Origin: CALCNS01 sp964425745
Lineage (GTDB): Bacteria > Bacillota > JAAYKD01
DNA length: 64,000 nt
Reading direction: 5' to 3'
Assembly: GCA_964425745.1 (NCBI GenBank)
Contig: CAYRNW010000001.1
Span: forward strand, 62,001 to 126,000
Part shown: positions 50,812-60,311 of the stretch, in pieces
How positions within the stretch are numbered: position 1 is the stretch's first letter
Layout: every line of letters starts with the position of its first letter
Translations under genes and position numbers: made by a program
Notes under the pieces: model-generated
What the model saw: the letters and a program-made list of their open reading frames with translations, nothing else
Database searches by the model: none
What the model was told of the DNA's origin: nothing

Positions 50812-52419
50812 TTAGAGGCCTATTCGGTAAAACATAGATCGTCCCCATCGTTTTAGCAGGTGATAGAAGACAATATTAAGGAGAAGAAGGATTGCAGCCG
50901 TAATCATTACTGCTATGTATAATTGAGAGGCAGGCATGTGAAAAACTGGTTGAGCAATAAGGAACATCAACCCCATACCACCAAAGATTGCAATCATGGT
51001 GGCGATACTTTGTTTTACCACGCTCACATGGCTCGTCCAATCAAATTTTGGAAACTGTAAATTGATCACAATACCGGCTTGAGCAATCGCAATTGAAGCT
51101 AAAACTGGAATCAGCAGTGCAAAAAAGAAATAGTACCAAGTCAAAGGGATTGTGAGCATTACCAAAGGAACCGAAATAAAGATTGCTGGAATTAACAGTG
51201 TTAGATTTACCAAAATCTTCGCAAGGAAAAGCGTCATCGGATCCAGTGGCCAACTTTTTAACATTGGATACATGCTTCCTTCTAAAGAAAGTGAAACTGC
51301 TGTGGTGCAGGTCAAGGCTGCAAAAAAAGCAATCGCTACAGGCACCATAGCCTGTACTCGAGTGATTCCGCCCGGTATCATGGCTAGAGTCGTAAACACT
51401 TGATCTTTTTGTAACAATAACATTCCTGCCGCACCAATCATCATGAGCGCTCCAATACCTGTATTCATTACATAAATCGGCACCGAAAAAAAGAATTTCA
51501 GTTCTTTCAGATAAAGAGTCTTGAGTTGAGAAGAGCGATTTAATTTTCGGCTTTGATAATCACCTTTTTGACCCTTGGGAGCAAGCAATTCATTGATTAC
51601 AGAGTAATATTTGGCAACAATCCAAGCAAATATGGCAAAGGCGCTCCAGGAAATTACTTGGAATAGCACAAAAAGAACGAAATCTGGTTTTGTAACTGCT
51701 TGAGCATACCAACCAGCCAAAGGATACAACTGATTAATTTGTGCCATGACCAGATCGATGATCGCGATCACTTTTTCCATATTTAGGCTTTGTGCCAAAA
51801 AAGAAGCTGCCATTATAGCAAAGGTGAAAACTAAACTTAGTAGAATGGTTAGCAGGTTCTTTCCACGGAAATTCCCCGCAAATACCTCAATGAGAATGCT
51901 TAAAGCGCTTGCCACAATCATCGGTAAAATAGGAACCGCTAGTAAGCCTAACCCTGAAAGAAGATAGAAAAGGGGAGAAGCTGAAGCGCGTAATCCATAT
52001 ACAAGGGTAGCCGGAATCATTAAGAAAGCAGCAAAGGCGAAATTAAACAAATATAGATTCAGAAGCTTCGATAATATCAGTTGCTGATGAGGAATTGGCA
52101 TTGACAAAAGCAGGTCGTCATCCTGGGCCCGGAACAACATACTACTTCCTTTTAGAATCGTATTGAAAAAGCACATGCTGCCTGCTCCTGCCATCATCAT
52201 TGCAATGACTACAGAATAGCCGACCAAAACACCATAGACATCTGCGATGACAACACAATAATTATACAGATATCCAAAAAGGAATACAAAAGAGAAGCCC
52301 ATGAGTATAGCCATTGTTATGGCATTACGCTTTTCAGAGGGGTCTTTACTATGGCGGATTTTGTTAATTCCCAAAACCCCGGTATAATAAAGTTTTGTCA
52401 GAATCTTAATGTTAGTCAT
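50812..52419 (-). CDS. ABC transporter permease
   Basis: The 535-residue membrane protein has about twelve hydrophobic segments and no nucleotide-binding motif. It pairs with the ATPase gene just upstream on the same strand, overlapping its end by 8 bases. The segment AQDDDLLLSMPIPHQQLILSK at about residue 95 is typical of a family of Bacillota ABC exporter permeases with unknown cargo. The ATG is preferred over the TTG two codons earlier because GGAG is 10 bases upstream. These are the only clear minus-strand genes in the window. Confidence 0.88.
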   Translation of the reverse strand: MTNIKILTKLYYTGVLGINKIRHSKDPSEKRNAITMAILMGFSFVFLFGYLYNYCVVIADVYGVLVGYSVVIAMMMAGAGSMCFFNTILKGSSMLFRAQDDDLLLSMPIPHQQLILSKLLNLYLFNFAFAAFLMIPATLVYGLRASASPLFYLLSGLGLLAVPILPMIVASALSILIEVFAGNFRGKNLLTILLSLVFTFAIMAASFLAQSLNMEKVIAIIDLVMAQINQLYPLAGWYAQAVTKPDFVLFVLFQVISWSAFAIFAWIVAKYYSVINELLAPKGQKGDYQSRKLNRSSQLKTLYLKELKFFFSVPIYVMNTGIGALMMIGAAGMLLLQKDQVFTTLAMIPGGITRVQAMVPVAIAFFAALTCTTAVSLSLEGSMYPMLKSWPLDPMTLFLAKILVNLTLLIPAIFISVPLVMLTIPLTWYYFFFALLIPVLASIAIAQAGIVINLQFPKFDWTSHVSVVKQSIATMIAIFGGMGLMFLIAQPVFHMPASQLYIAVMITAAILLLLNIVFYHLLKRWGRSMFYRIGL

Positions 52420-53125
52420 GGTCAATCAACTCCAGGAATACTTCTTCCAGACTGGAATTCCCACGAACATCTTGGGTGAGTCCTGAAACTACTAAGCTCC
52501 CTCCCCGTATGATCGCAATCTTATTACAAAGTTTTTCAGCAACTTCCAGAACATGCGTAGAGAAGAAGACAGAACTCCCTCGAGCACATAATTCTTGCAT
52601 GATTGTCTTTACGGTATAGGCCGCTTTAGGATCGAGCCCGACAAAGGGTTCATCTAAGAGCAATAATTTAGGTTCATGCGTCAGCGCTGCAATGATCGCT
52701 AATTTCTGTTTCATACCATGGGAATAGGAAGAAACCAAATCTCCTAAATTGGGAAATAACTCAAGCCGGGTAGAATATTCTTCGATTCTCTGTTGACGAT
52801 CTTGATTATTGACTCCATAGATATCGCTGATCAGGGTCAAATATTGGATTCCGGTCAAGAATGGATAAATTTCGGGATTATCCGGTATGAACGCCATTTT
52901 CCCTTTGCAGAGGACAGGCTCTTCTTGAATCGAATGCCCGTCAATTAAGATTTCTCCATGATCAAAGGTGAGAATTCCAACACAAGATCGAAGGGTGGTT
53001 GTTTTACCTGCACCATTATGACCTATAAACCCGTAGATATCCCCGGGAAGAACGTGCAAATTCAGATCATCTACCGCTTTTTTACCGTTTCTATACGTTT
53101 TACTGAGATGTTTGATTTGTAACAT
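52412..53125 (-). CDS. ABC transporter ATP-binding protein
   Basis: The 237-residue ATPase has Walker A GHNGAGKTTTL (about residue 36), a Q-loop, the signature SYSHGMKQKLAI (about 134), Walker B LLLLDEPFVGLDP (about 154) and the switch His in STHVLEVAEKL. It is the DrrA/CcmA-like exporter subclass. AGGAGA precedes the ATG on the minus strand. It is transcribed divergently from the pilus operon, with a 314-base shared control region. Confidence 0.95.
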   Translation of the reverse strand: MLQIKHLSKTYRNGKKAVDDLNLHVLPGDIYGFIGHNGAGKTTTLRSCVGILTFDHGEILIDGHSIQEEPVLCKGKMAFIPDNPEIYPFLTGIQYLTLISDIYGVNNQDRQQRIEEYSTRLELFPNLGDLVSSYSHGMKQKLAIIAALTHEPKLLLLDEPFVGLDPKAAYTVKTIMQELCARGSSVFFSTHVLEVAEKLCNKIAIIRGGSLVVSGLTQDVRGNSSLEEVFLELIDHD

Positions 53126-53439
53126 GAAGAATCTCCTTTCGTCTCAACATCTTAAATCAAGTTCGATAAATCACAAAGAACTCCTTCACTTGGAGGAAGA
53201 ATATAACAATAAAAAAAGACAAATAAATTTGAAAAAAGCACTTGCTTTTATTTTTGTTTTATGTATAATTATATTCGTTGAATCAATTGATTTTATTGAA
53301 AACTTAATACGCAAACAACCAAAAATCGCATCGCATTCCTCTCATTCTTTTCAACCCACTTTGCAGGATTATACGTCAGCGAGACCGAAACATAGAAAAA
53401 TCAGAAATGAACGCTGAAATTGTGCAAAGGAATGATACC
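53126..53439. other. AT-rich divergent control region between ABC genes and pilus operon
   Basis: No convincing gene is present. The stretch is AT-rich and holds the plus-strand promoter at 53242-53269. An open plus-strand frame at 53112-53417 encodes a TM-like stretch but has no ribosome site and overlaps the ABC gene start, so it is treated as spurious. A minus-strand promoter for the ABC genes was not clearly identified. Confidence 0.6.
53242..53269 (+). promoter_or_regulatory. Likely promoter of the pilus operon
   Basis: TTGCTT (53242-53247), 16 bases, TATAAT (53264-53269). It predicts a leader of about 165 bases before the first gene. Confidence 0.65.
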
Positions 53440-53775
53440 ATGGATATTTTTACCCAAGTCGTCATCATGCTCGCCGGTGCTATCGGCATCAACATGGTTT
53501 TCAGAAAATACGTTAAACCCCTCAATAATTGGGCATATTGGTTCGTTGGCATGTTTGCCTTCACTTTTGTCACGAATATCATTAGCCTTTATTTGGTTTC
53601 CATAGGAACGATTCCTCAAGATTGGGGTCCCGTCATCATTCAAACGATTGCCATCGGTATCCTTCTCCTGTTTATGCCTCGGGAACCAGGAAAATTTGGG
53701 CGCAAAATGGATCCTTCTGAGAAGGATGACGATAATGATGTGAACCTAAAAAAACGCAACAAGCCAAAAATCTAA
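53440..53775 (+). CDS. Small membrane protein at the head of the pilus operon
   Basis: I do not recognise this 111-residue protein. It has three hydrophobic segments (VVIMLAGAIGINMVF, WFVGMFAFTFVTNIISLYLV and VIIQTIAIGILLLFMP), with a charged Lys/Asp-rich C-terminal tail. AAAGG lies 9 bases before the chosen ATG; an in-frame ATG 11 codons earlier lacks a site. It lies 15 bases before pilB, so it is probably cotranscribed with the pilus genes and could be an assembly accessory, but no function is claimed. Confidence 0.7.
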   Translation: MDIFTQVVIMLAGAIGINMVFRKYVKPLNNWAYWFVGMFAFTFVTNIISLYLVSIGTIPQDWGPVIIQTIAIGILLLFMPREPGKFGRKMDPSEKDDDNDVNLKKRNKPKI

Positions 53776-53790
53776 ATTAGGAGGAATCCT

Positions 53791-55467
53791 ATGTTCTCCT
53801 TTCGATATCTTCTTCAGAAGTTACGGGACAGAAATGACCTCAATGAAGAAGATGAGTTGGCCGCAATAGCGGTTTATGATCAAGGAGAGTCTGTTATAGA
53901 TTTCTTGCTTCAACGTTTACCCTGGAAGGAACCAGAAATCAAAGCTTTTATGAGTTTGATCTATTCAATGGAGCTATTTCAAGATCGCGAGTTTTTGATT
54001 GACCGAACAATGCTTCATTGGATTGATGCCGGGTTGTCTGCAAAACTTCGAATTCTCCCTCTCAGTATGAAAGGGAATCAAATTCGAATTGCTGTAGATG
54101 ACCCTTTTTCTGTACTTTTATGGCAAACGGTTGAATACGAACTCAATTTAAAAGCAGAACTCTGTCTGATTCTACGCACGGATTTCCAAAGCTTGTACCG
54201 TCAACTCTATAACTGCTCGGCCCCGACCTTTCAGCCCGTTTCAACAATGTCAACCGGATATCCAGTTTTACTTCCGTGGCAAATTGAACAAGAACAAGAT
54301 GAGCTTTTACAAATCTTAGAACAAGCCAGTGCTAAAAAGGCAACCGATATCCATTTTGAACCACTGGAACATGCGTTGCGGGTTCGTTTCCGAATCGACG
54401 GGAATCTGATTTTACATCGTATGTTCGAAGAAACCAAAAAAGCAAATTTTGTTTCTCGCTTAAAAATCTGGTCAGAACTCAATATTGTTCAACAACGCTT
54501 ACCGCAAGACGGTCAATTTCAAAAGACCCTGAACGACGAACAAATCGATTTTCGTGTTAGCACGCTGCCGTTGCTTTATGGAGAGAAAGTGGTTTTACGA
54601 TTACTACGAAAAAATCAATCCCTCTCGTCCCTAGAACAACTGGGCATGACAGAAAACCTCCTCAGACCTTTTGAATCACTCCTTCGCCAGCCTCATGGCA
54701 TGATCTTGGTTTGTGGGCCGACTGCTTCCGGAAAAACCACAACTCTATACAGTGCTTTGCAACAACTCGACCGAGAATCCCTCAATATTGTGACAATTGA
54801 AGATCCGGTAGAATTTCATTTAGCCGGTATCCAACAAATGCAAGTGAACGATAAACTTCACGCAACCTTTGCGAAGGGATTACGTGCCATACTGCGGCAA
54901 GATCCCGATGTTATCTTAATCGGCGAGATCCGAGATCGCGAAACTGCTGAAGTCGCGTTTCAAGCTGCGCTAACGGGTCATCTGGTTTTTGCATCACTTC
55001 ATACCAGTGATGCTGCCGGAGCGATTACACGCTTGCTTGATATGGGGGTTGAACCCTTTCTTTTAACATCAACCCTAAGTGGAATTGTTTCACAACGATT
55101 GATACGAAAGGTATGTCCCTATTGTGCCAGATTCGAGCTCGCAGATTCCCGAGTTTGGGAACACTATAGACCCCATTCTCACTATGGAATCCCACCCCGC
55201 TTCGCACAAGTGGGTGAGGGTTGTCCGAAATGTCAGTTTCATCCTTTGCAGGGGAGAATGGGGATTTTCGAGCTCTTGATTCCCGATGCAAAGATGCACA
55301 AGCTGATTATGAATAAAGCTTCTTTACAGGAATTGCGTACCTCTGCTATTGAAAATGGGATGAAACCTTTTTACTGGGATGGCATAGAGAAAGCTGCTTT
55401 GGCTCAAACCGTGATTTCAGAAATTATTCCCTACTTGCCTCGCAGAGATTCTAAGGATTACCTATGA
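53791..55467 (+). CDS. pilB: Type IV pilus assembly ATPase (PilB/GspE)
   Basis: PilB powers pilus polymerisation. The 558-residue hexameric ATPase has an N-terminal T2SSE domain, LEQASAKKATDIHFEPLEHA (about residue 176), Walker A GPTASGKTTTLYSAL (about 310), the Asp box TIEDPVEFH (about 336) and Walker B DVILIGEIRDRETAEVAF (about 372). HLVFASLHTSDAAGAITRLL follows, then two CxxC pairs (CPYCARF, CPKCQFH) for a zinc site. GGAGGAA precedes the ATG. No PilT retraction ATPase is found nearby. Confidence 0.96.
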   Translation: MFSFRYLLQKLRDRNDLNEEDELAAIAVYDQGESVIDFLLQRLPWKEPEIKAFMSLIYSMELFQDREFLIDRTMLHWIDAGLSAKLRILPLSMKGNQIRIAVDDPFSVLLWQTVEYELNLKAELCLILRTDFQSLYRQLYNCSAPTFQPVSTMSTGYPVLLPWQIEQEQDELLQILEQASAKKATDIHFEPLEHALRVRFRIDGNLILHRMFEETKKANFVSRLKIWSELNIVQQRLPQDGQFQKTLNDEQIDFRVSTLPLLYGEKVVLRLLRKNQSLSSLEQLGMTENLLRPFESLLRQPHGMILVCGPTASGKTTTLYSALQQLDRESLNIVTIEDPVEFHLAGIQQMQVNDKLHATFAKGLRAILRQDPDVILIGEIRDRETAEVAFQAALTGHLVFASLHTSDAAGAITRLLDMGVEPFLLTSTLSGIVSQRLIRKVCPYCARFELADSRVWEHYRPHSHYGIPPRFAQVGEGCPKCQFHPLQGRMGIFELLIPDAKMHKLIMNKASLQELRTSAIENGMKPFYWDGIEKAALAQTVISEIIPYLPRRDSKDYL

Positions 55468-56678
55468 AGAAGTTCAAATTCATAGCTTTAACTTCTAGCG
55501 GTGCGAAACAAAAAGGAAGTTTATATGCACAGCATCGCGAAGAAGTATTACAAAACTTAGTGGATCAATGTCCTCTAATTCTCCAACTTGAAGAAGAGAA
55601 GTGGTGGGAATCGCCACGATCAATCTTAAGATCTCGCTCCTTATTTTCCAACCAGGAATTAGCATTATCGTGCAAACAATTTAGTTTTCTTTTGCAAAGC
55701 GGAATCCCGTTAAATGAAGTTTTGCATTTAATGGTCGAAGAAAGCACAACACCGAGTCACGCTTTATTCTTCCGAGAGATCGATCATTCCGTGAACGCCG
55801 GCTTTCGATTTTCTGAGAGCTTAGAGCGGTGGGGAGAGGTCCTTCCTCGCTTCTTTATTCAATCGGTAAGGGCAGGTGAGCACAGCGGCGAATGGGAGAC
55901 CATCTTTCGAGATCTTTCAGAATTTTATCAAAAAGAAGTTCTACGGCATCAGCAACTCAAACAAGCAATGATTTATCCCATTTTATTGCTACTTGTGACA
56001 GGGATTGTTTGTTACTTCTTAATGAATCTCATCGTACCTCAATTTTTATCTCTCTATGTTGGTAGCCGCACGCTGCCCCGACCAACTCAAATTTTACTGT
56101 GGTGTTATCAAAAGAGAACGCTGTTTCTTTGTGTTTTAATGGGATTCTGGATTCTCTGCACGTTTCTACTTCCCAAAATTCTGAGCATTCCAAATGTTCA
56201 AGTACGGTGGTCTCGTTTTTTATTGAAGGTGCCGAAGTTGGGCTCTTTTTTGCTCAGACGAGAACTTACACGATTATGTTACACCTTTTCCATGTTACTT
56301 CGTCATGGGTTAGAAATCAATTCAACTTTGCCCGTTGCAGCGAACCATGTTGAATCTATCTATCTACGTCAATGTCTACAACAGGTTCTTAGAATGATGG
56401 AGGAGGGAAGCAGCTTTTCATCGGCGTTGAAGAATTTTGACTTTTGGCCTTCAGGGTTCATCCGAATGATACAAATTGGTGAAACGGGAAATCGTCTAGA
56501 CGAAACCATGAAGGACGTAGCGACACTTTACGAATTAGAAGTTCACAATCAGATTCAATCTTGGCAACGGATGATTGAACCCGGACTCCTTATTTTTATC
56601 TCTCTCTTGGTTGGATTTTTGGCCTTAGCAGTCTTACTACCCATGATGGATCAATGGCAAGGATATCAAATGCTTTAA
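55464..56678 (+). CDS. pilC: Type IV pilus inner membrane platform protein (PilC/GspF)
   Basis: PilC forms the membrane platform of the pilus motor. The 404-residue protein has two GspF domains, each beginning with a helix-rich cytoplasmic part. The first contains FSFLLQSGIPLNEVLHLMVE (about 74) and the second CYTFSMLLRHGLEINSTLPV (about 271), with hydrophobic segments near 172-194, 212-236 and 375-395. It overlaps pilB by 4 bases. Confidence 0.95.
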   Translation: MKKFKFIALTSSGAKQKGSLYAQHREEVLQNLVDQCPLILQLEEEKWWESPRSILRSRSLFSNQELALSCKQFSFLLQSGIPLNEVLHLMVEESTTPSHALFFREIDHSVNAGFRFSESLERWGEVLPRFFIQSVRAGEHSGEWETIFRDLSEFYQKEVLRHQQLKQAMIYPILLLLVTGIVCYFLMNLIVPQFLSLYVGSRTLPRPTQILLWCYQKRTLFLCVLMGFWILCTFLLPKILSIPNVQVRWSRFLLKVPKLGSFLLRRELTRLCYTFSMLLRHGLEINSTLPVAANHVESIYLRQCLQQVLRMMEEGSSFSSALKNFDFWPSGFIRMIQIGETGNRLDETMKDVATLYELEVHNQIQSWQRMIEPGLLIFISLLVGFLALAVLLPMMDQWQGYQML

Positions 56679-56699
56679 CGAAAGAAGGAAGATGATCGA

Positions 56700-57110
56700 A
56701 TGAAGAAGAAAACACGCAAACAAGGATTTACCTTAGTGGAAGTTATGGTGGTCATGGCCATCGTTGCCCTTTTAGCCGCAACTGCAATTCCAAAAATCAA
56801 AGGTATATATGATGAAGCCCAACTCGATAAAGCCGTAGCCGATGCTATGCAAATTGTAGCAGCAATCCAACGAGTAGAGTTGAAGAATGAATTATCTGGA
56901 ACCTCTTCCGATGTGTTCAGCGAACCCAAGGTATTAGAGGAAATTGATTTTAATTCTTTAAGTGTCACTGTCACGCCTGGAAGTTATACGTTTCGATACT
57001 GTCCAGCTGGTGAATTAGAAGGGAATGCTTCCAGCCGAGGCATCCAAATCTACAAAGGTGCTTATGATTCAGATAGCAACCCTATAAAGGAAGTGATCAT
57101 ACCCGAATGA
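56700..57110 (+). CDS. Major type IV prepilin
   Basis: The 136-residue protein has a class III signal: a basic KKKTRKQ leader, cleavage site G-FTLVEVMVVMAIVALLAAT with Glu at +5, then a pilin-like alpha-helix and a variable globular part. It is the best candidate for the main pilus subunit, given its place after pilBC. It needs a prepilin peptidase, yet the one encoded next lacks the protease domain. AGAAGGAAG precedes the ATG. Confidence 0.92.
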   Translation: MKKKTRKQGFTLVEVMVVMAIVALLAATAIPKIKGIYDEAQLDKAVADAMQIVAAIQRVELKNELSGTSSDVFSEPKVLEEIDFNSLSVTVTPGSYTFRYCPAGELEGNASSRGIQIYKGAYDSDSNPIKEVIIPE

Positions 57111-57490
57111 GTCTAACCGAATTAAACCCTTTTTTACCCTTTTACTTGGTTTTGAGTGCTGTTTTAGGATCCTTTATGAACATGTTGGTTTGGCGTCTGC
57201 CCAGAAAGGAATCCTTAGGAGGACGTTCCCATTGCTTTTCTTGTGGACATGTTTTAAGTGTGCTTGACCTAATCCCCATTGTCAGTTGGCTTGCTTTACG
57301 TGGACGCTGTCGTTATTGCGGGGTGAAGATCCCTTTCCGGTATCTCTGGCTTGAACTTGGAATGCTGATTTCCTGGAGTTTGTGCTGGTGGCTTTCTACA
57401 ACGCTTCTACAGCTTATTGTAAGTAGCGCAGTTGTTTCGATAATCTTCTTTGGAGTCGCCTTATGGCGTGCTTGGCCAATAGCAAAGTGA
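57107..57490 (+). CDS. Amputated prepilin peptidase (N-terminal domain only)
   Basis: The 127-residue protein matches only the N-terminal cytoplasmic/TM part of PilD/GspO (A24-N, DiS_P_DiS): GSFMNMLVWRLPRKESLGGR and the zinc-binding pairs CFSCGHVL and CRYCGVKIPF, followed by YLWLELGMLISWSL. Normal enzymes are about 250 residues and continue with a protease domain bearing two catalytic Asp. Here the protein stops right where the first Asp helix should begin, and the next gene starts in another frame. No frameshifted remainder is visible. It overlaps the pilin gene by 4 bases. Confidence 0.85.
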   Translation: MSLTELNPFLPFYLVLSAVLGSFMNMLVWRLPRKESLGGRSHCFSCGHVLSVLDLIPIVSWLALRGRCRYCGVKIPFRYLWLELGMLISWSLCWWLSTTLLQLIVSSAVVSIIFFGVALWRAWPIAK

Positions 57491-58497
57491 AGTGCAATTT
57501 AAATACCCATAATAAGCAGGGAAGTGCTCTTGTTCTCACCGTTTTAACTTTGGCTTTTTTGTTAGTGTTGTTATCTGGTGTTACCTTAGATCGCACGCTT
57601 CGCTATTGGTTAAGCAGTCAACACAGAGATGAAGTATTATCCTTTTTCAATGCTCAATCTGCACATGAGATGGCCGAATTCGAACTGCAGAAACAATTTG
57701 AAGAGCAAGGATGGCTCGATCATTATTTTGCAAATTCCTTTTCATTGAATGAAGGGGAGAGCCGTTATCTATGGCAGTTCACTGAAAACGAACTGCGTTT
57801 GCAAGGGATTGGAAAATTCAAAAAAAGCTATACTCTGTTGCAAAGCCGATATCAGATCTACCAATCTCCAGCTGATTTCCCACTTCTTCTTATCACACAG
57901 CAACTGAGTGGAGATGGCATACTACAACTACACCCCTCTGCTTTATTCCAAGGGATTTTTATACTCTTTCCTTCGAACCAAATCGTGCTTTCTAATGCTG
58001 ACCAACTAAAATTTATTTTACATAATCAACAAAATCCAGTCGTCTCTGATCTCAATATTGAAGAGATTGTGGCATGGAACATGCAATCAATCTCCAACTC
58101 AACGGGCGAAAGCACTGATTTCATCATCGATTATTCCTTGCCTACAAATCCCATGATTTCCGACTTGTTGCTGGATCATATCTATGTAACAAAGGAATCG
58201 ATCCAACTTGATCTTCGGGCTGGAAATGAAATCGTTGAACTCCCCTCGATTATTACCACAGGAAGTCTTGAAATCGTAGCAAGGGCCGATCAAGCTGTTC
58301 GCTGTATGGGTTTGCTTTATTGTGAAAATCTCAATTTATCACAAGCAACTCTACAATTGGAACCCGATTTAACTTTTTTAAGTTGGATTCTCGAACATAA
58401 AGAACATATCATTTCAACGAATTATCGTCCCTGCCCACAAATGATACTGGCTCGTAGTGAATATAAAATTTTACCCCAACGAGCTTTAGGAGAGTAA
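57463..58497 (+). CDS. PilX/GspK-like pilus protein
   Basis: The 344-residue protein has a short leader ending NKQG, followed by SALVLTVLTLAFLLVLLSGV, a pilin-type helix without Glu at +5. That is the pattern of PilX or GspK-like minor subunits. The remainder is a large soluble domain with no recognised motif. GGAG lies 7 bases before the ATG, which overlaps the prepilin peptidase gene by 28 bases. Assignment rests on the N terminus and operon position only. Confidence 0.7.
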   Translation: MACLANSKVKCNLNTHNKQGSALVLTVLTLAFLLVLLSGVTLDRTLRYWLSSQHRDEVLSFFNAQSAHEMAEFELQKQFEEQGWLDHYFANSFSLNEGESRYLWQFTENELRLQGIGKFKKSYTLLQSRYQIYQSPADFPLLLITQQLSGDGILQLHPSALFQGIFILFPSNQIVLSNADQLKFILHNQQNPVVSDLNIEEIVAWNMQSISNSTGESTDFIIDYSLPTNPMISDLLLDHIYVTKESIQLDLRAGNEIVELPSIITTGSLEIVARADQAVRCMGLLYCENLNLSQATLQLEPDLTFLSWILEHKEHIISTNYRPCPQMILARSEYKILPQRALGE

Positions 58498-58511
58498 GGA
58501 GCGCGCATTCA

Positions 58512-58913
58512 TTGAAAAAGGGGATCGTACTTTTGGAAATCATACTCTCTTTGGCAATTTTTCTGGCCGTTGCACTCCCAATTTTATCCCTTTCCATTGA
58601 AAATTTCTCAGCAGCTCGTTATACCCAGCAACGGGAAAAATCAATCGATGTCATTCATAACAGTCTGGAAGCTTTTTTTGGTGATGGATGTCAGGAACTT
58701 GTTCGAAATTTGGGAGTTAGCGGTCAAGTTGAAGACGAATATCTTCACCTCGATATCAACTATAAGAGGAAATGGCAACACCTCAATTTTTCTGAAAAAG
58801 ATTCACCGATGCAAATTTGTTTAACTTTAAATTGGCGGGATAGAATTGGAAATCACTATGAAAGCGATATCACGTTTGTTTACAACCAAAAAGAAGGGGT
58901 TTTCACTCCTTGA
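58512..58913 (+). CDS. Minor pilin-like protein
   Basis: The 133-residue protein has a very short leader MKKG followed by IVLLEIILSLAIFLAVALPI, with Glu at +5 after the predicted cleavage. This fits PilV/GspI-type minor pilins. The TTG start is supported by AAGGAG 9 bases upstream. It overlaps the next gene by about 56 bases, showing tight packing in the operon. Confidence 0.75.
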   Translation: MKKGIVLLEIILSLAIFLAVALPILSLSIENFSAARYTQQREKSIDVIHNSLEAFFGDGCQELVRNLGVSGQVEDEYLHLDINYKRKWQHLNFSEKDSPMQICLTLNWRDRIGNHYESDITFVYNQKEGVFTP

Positions 58914-59376
58914 ATTTATCCTCTCACTCGCACTTCTTACCCTACTTATTACATGTTTTATGGGAATCCAGCACACAGTAGCGAACGATTATGGGTTAGA
59001 CAGTGAACTTTGCGAGCAAATCATGCAAATGAATACTGCTTTAGACTGCTTTAAGGAAGTCGCGTATATGGCCTATGCTGCAGAAATCAAACCTTCAACT
59101 CTTGTTGATTCCAAGAAAGCAGTGTTCTACGTGAAAGACGAATTGAACTTGACGCACGTTTATTGCTTCTATTTGAACCGTTATACCGGTATTTTATATG
59201 AAAGCATCCAAGGAACCTCTTCACCAGGAACCATTCAACTGGCGGTCGAAGTCGGAGACTTGGATTTTTTATGGATCAACCCCCTTCAAAAAAACGTCAT
59301 TGCCATTACAATAGCAGGAAAAGCAGCGCAATCAGCAAAAATCCAGCGCTATTTTTATTTGCGCAATCTTCATTGA
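58858..59376 (+). CDS. Minor pilin-like protein
   Basis: The 172-residue protein has leader MKAISRLFTTKKKG and then FSLLEFILSLALLTLLITCF with Glu at +5, a class III prepilin signal of the PilW/GspJ type. The ATG is chosen over a TTG four codons earlier because GGAA lies 7 bases upstream. The start lies inside the previous gene. No other domain is recognised. Confidence 0.75.
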   Translation: MKAISRLFTTKKKGFSLLEFILSLALLTLLITCFMGIQHTVANDYGLDSELCEQIMQMNTALDCFKEVAYMAYAAEIKPSTLVDSKKAVFYVKDELNLTHVYCFYLNRYTGILYESIQGTSSPGTIQLAVEVGDLDFLWINPLQKNVIAITIAGKAAQSAKIQRYFYLRNLH

Positions 59377-59402
59377 TATCATCGTTAGAAAAGAGAGTAC
59401 CT

Positions 59403-60293
59403 ATGAGTCTATTATGGGGTTCCGTAAAGATTTGGAATATCGATTTGCAGGAACATTTAATCCGCTTTGTTTATTGCGAAATCAAAAACAAACAACCAAA
59501 AATTTTGCTGTCCGAGAGTATAGAAATTAAGTCGATCAATCATGAAGCTTACCGCGCTTTCTTTGAAAGGCTTCGTTCTATCGACCAAAAGAAGGCAAAC
59601 TATCTTGCAATCTGCCTTCCGGAAAAAAGCCTTCTCATCAAACCTCTACCAACCTATCCCTACTTGAAAAAGAAAGAGTTAAGACAAGCTTTATCTGTAT
59701 ATCAAGAACAAATTTTACCCGGGCCGACTAGAAATCAAACCTGTGCCTATTGTATTCTTCCTGAAAATGAGATTCAAAGAAAAAAAGAAAATCGCTGTTC
59801 CGGGTTTCTCTATGTTTTAGATCATGAGCCGTATCAAGATTTTTTTGATTTAGCACAAGAATACGGTTATCACATCAAAAAGATTTGTTTTAGAGCTTAT
59901 GTTTACTATTTGACTCAAAGTACGAATAAAACAGAGGGATTGCTTTTTATGCTTGAATTTTTCAAAGAAAGAATCCGTTGTCATCTCTTTCAAAACGGAA
60001 TTATTACACATTATCGTGACTTCAATTTCAAACCAACCTCTTCTGAACTTCTTATTGAAGAATCTCTGGAGAAAGCACTCTGTTCGTATATTCGATATTT
60101 TATCGCTCCTTCGTCCGAGAGAACCTCAATTCAGACACAACTATGCATTTCAGAGGAATCCGAAAACTTAAACAATTGGATCGACTCTATAACGAAGGAA
60201 ATGTCCGAACAGTTTTTGGAGATGACTTTTCTTCCGTCAATGACCTTCCGTCAAACGCTGGAGAGCTTGACAACTCTTATCACAATAAAATGA
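59403..60293 (+). CDS. PilM-like pilus assembly protein
   Basis: This 296-residue soluble protein is placed just before PilN- and PilO-like genes, where PilM normally lies. The opening WGSVKIWNIDLQEHLIRFVY resembles the actin-like PilM start, and ICLPEKSLLIKPLPTYPYLK (about 80) resembles its P-loop-adjacent part, but conservation is low. PilM binds the PilN tail in the cytoplasm. An upstream in-frame extension overlaps the preceding gene and is rejected; AAAAGAGAG precedes the chosen ATG. Confidence 0.65.
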   Translation: MSLLWGSVKIWNIDLQEHLIRFVYCEIKNKQPKILLSESIEIKSINHEAYRAFFERLRSIDQKKANYLAICLPEKSLLIKPLPTYPYLKKKELRQALSVYQEQILPGPTRNQTCAYCILPENEIQRKKENRCSGFLYVLDHEPYQDFFDLAQEYGYHIKKICFRAYVYYLTQSTNKTEGLLFMLEFFKERIRCHLFQNGIITHYRDFNFKPTSSELLIEESLEKALCSYIRYFIAPSSERTSIQTQLCISEESENLNNWIDSITKEMSEQFLEMTFLPSMTFRQTLESLTTLITIK

Positions 60294-60311
60294 AAGAAGG
60301 AGCACGATTGA

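Noticed and set aside
53112..53417. 101-codon plus-strand frame with a TM-like stretch between the ABC and pilus genes
   Set aside because: It overlaps the divergent ABC gene start and the pilus promoter and has no ribosome site; the hydrophobic stretch is explained by T-rich DNA.
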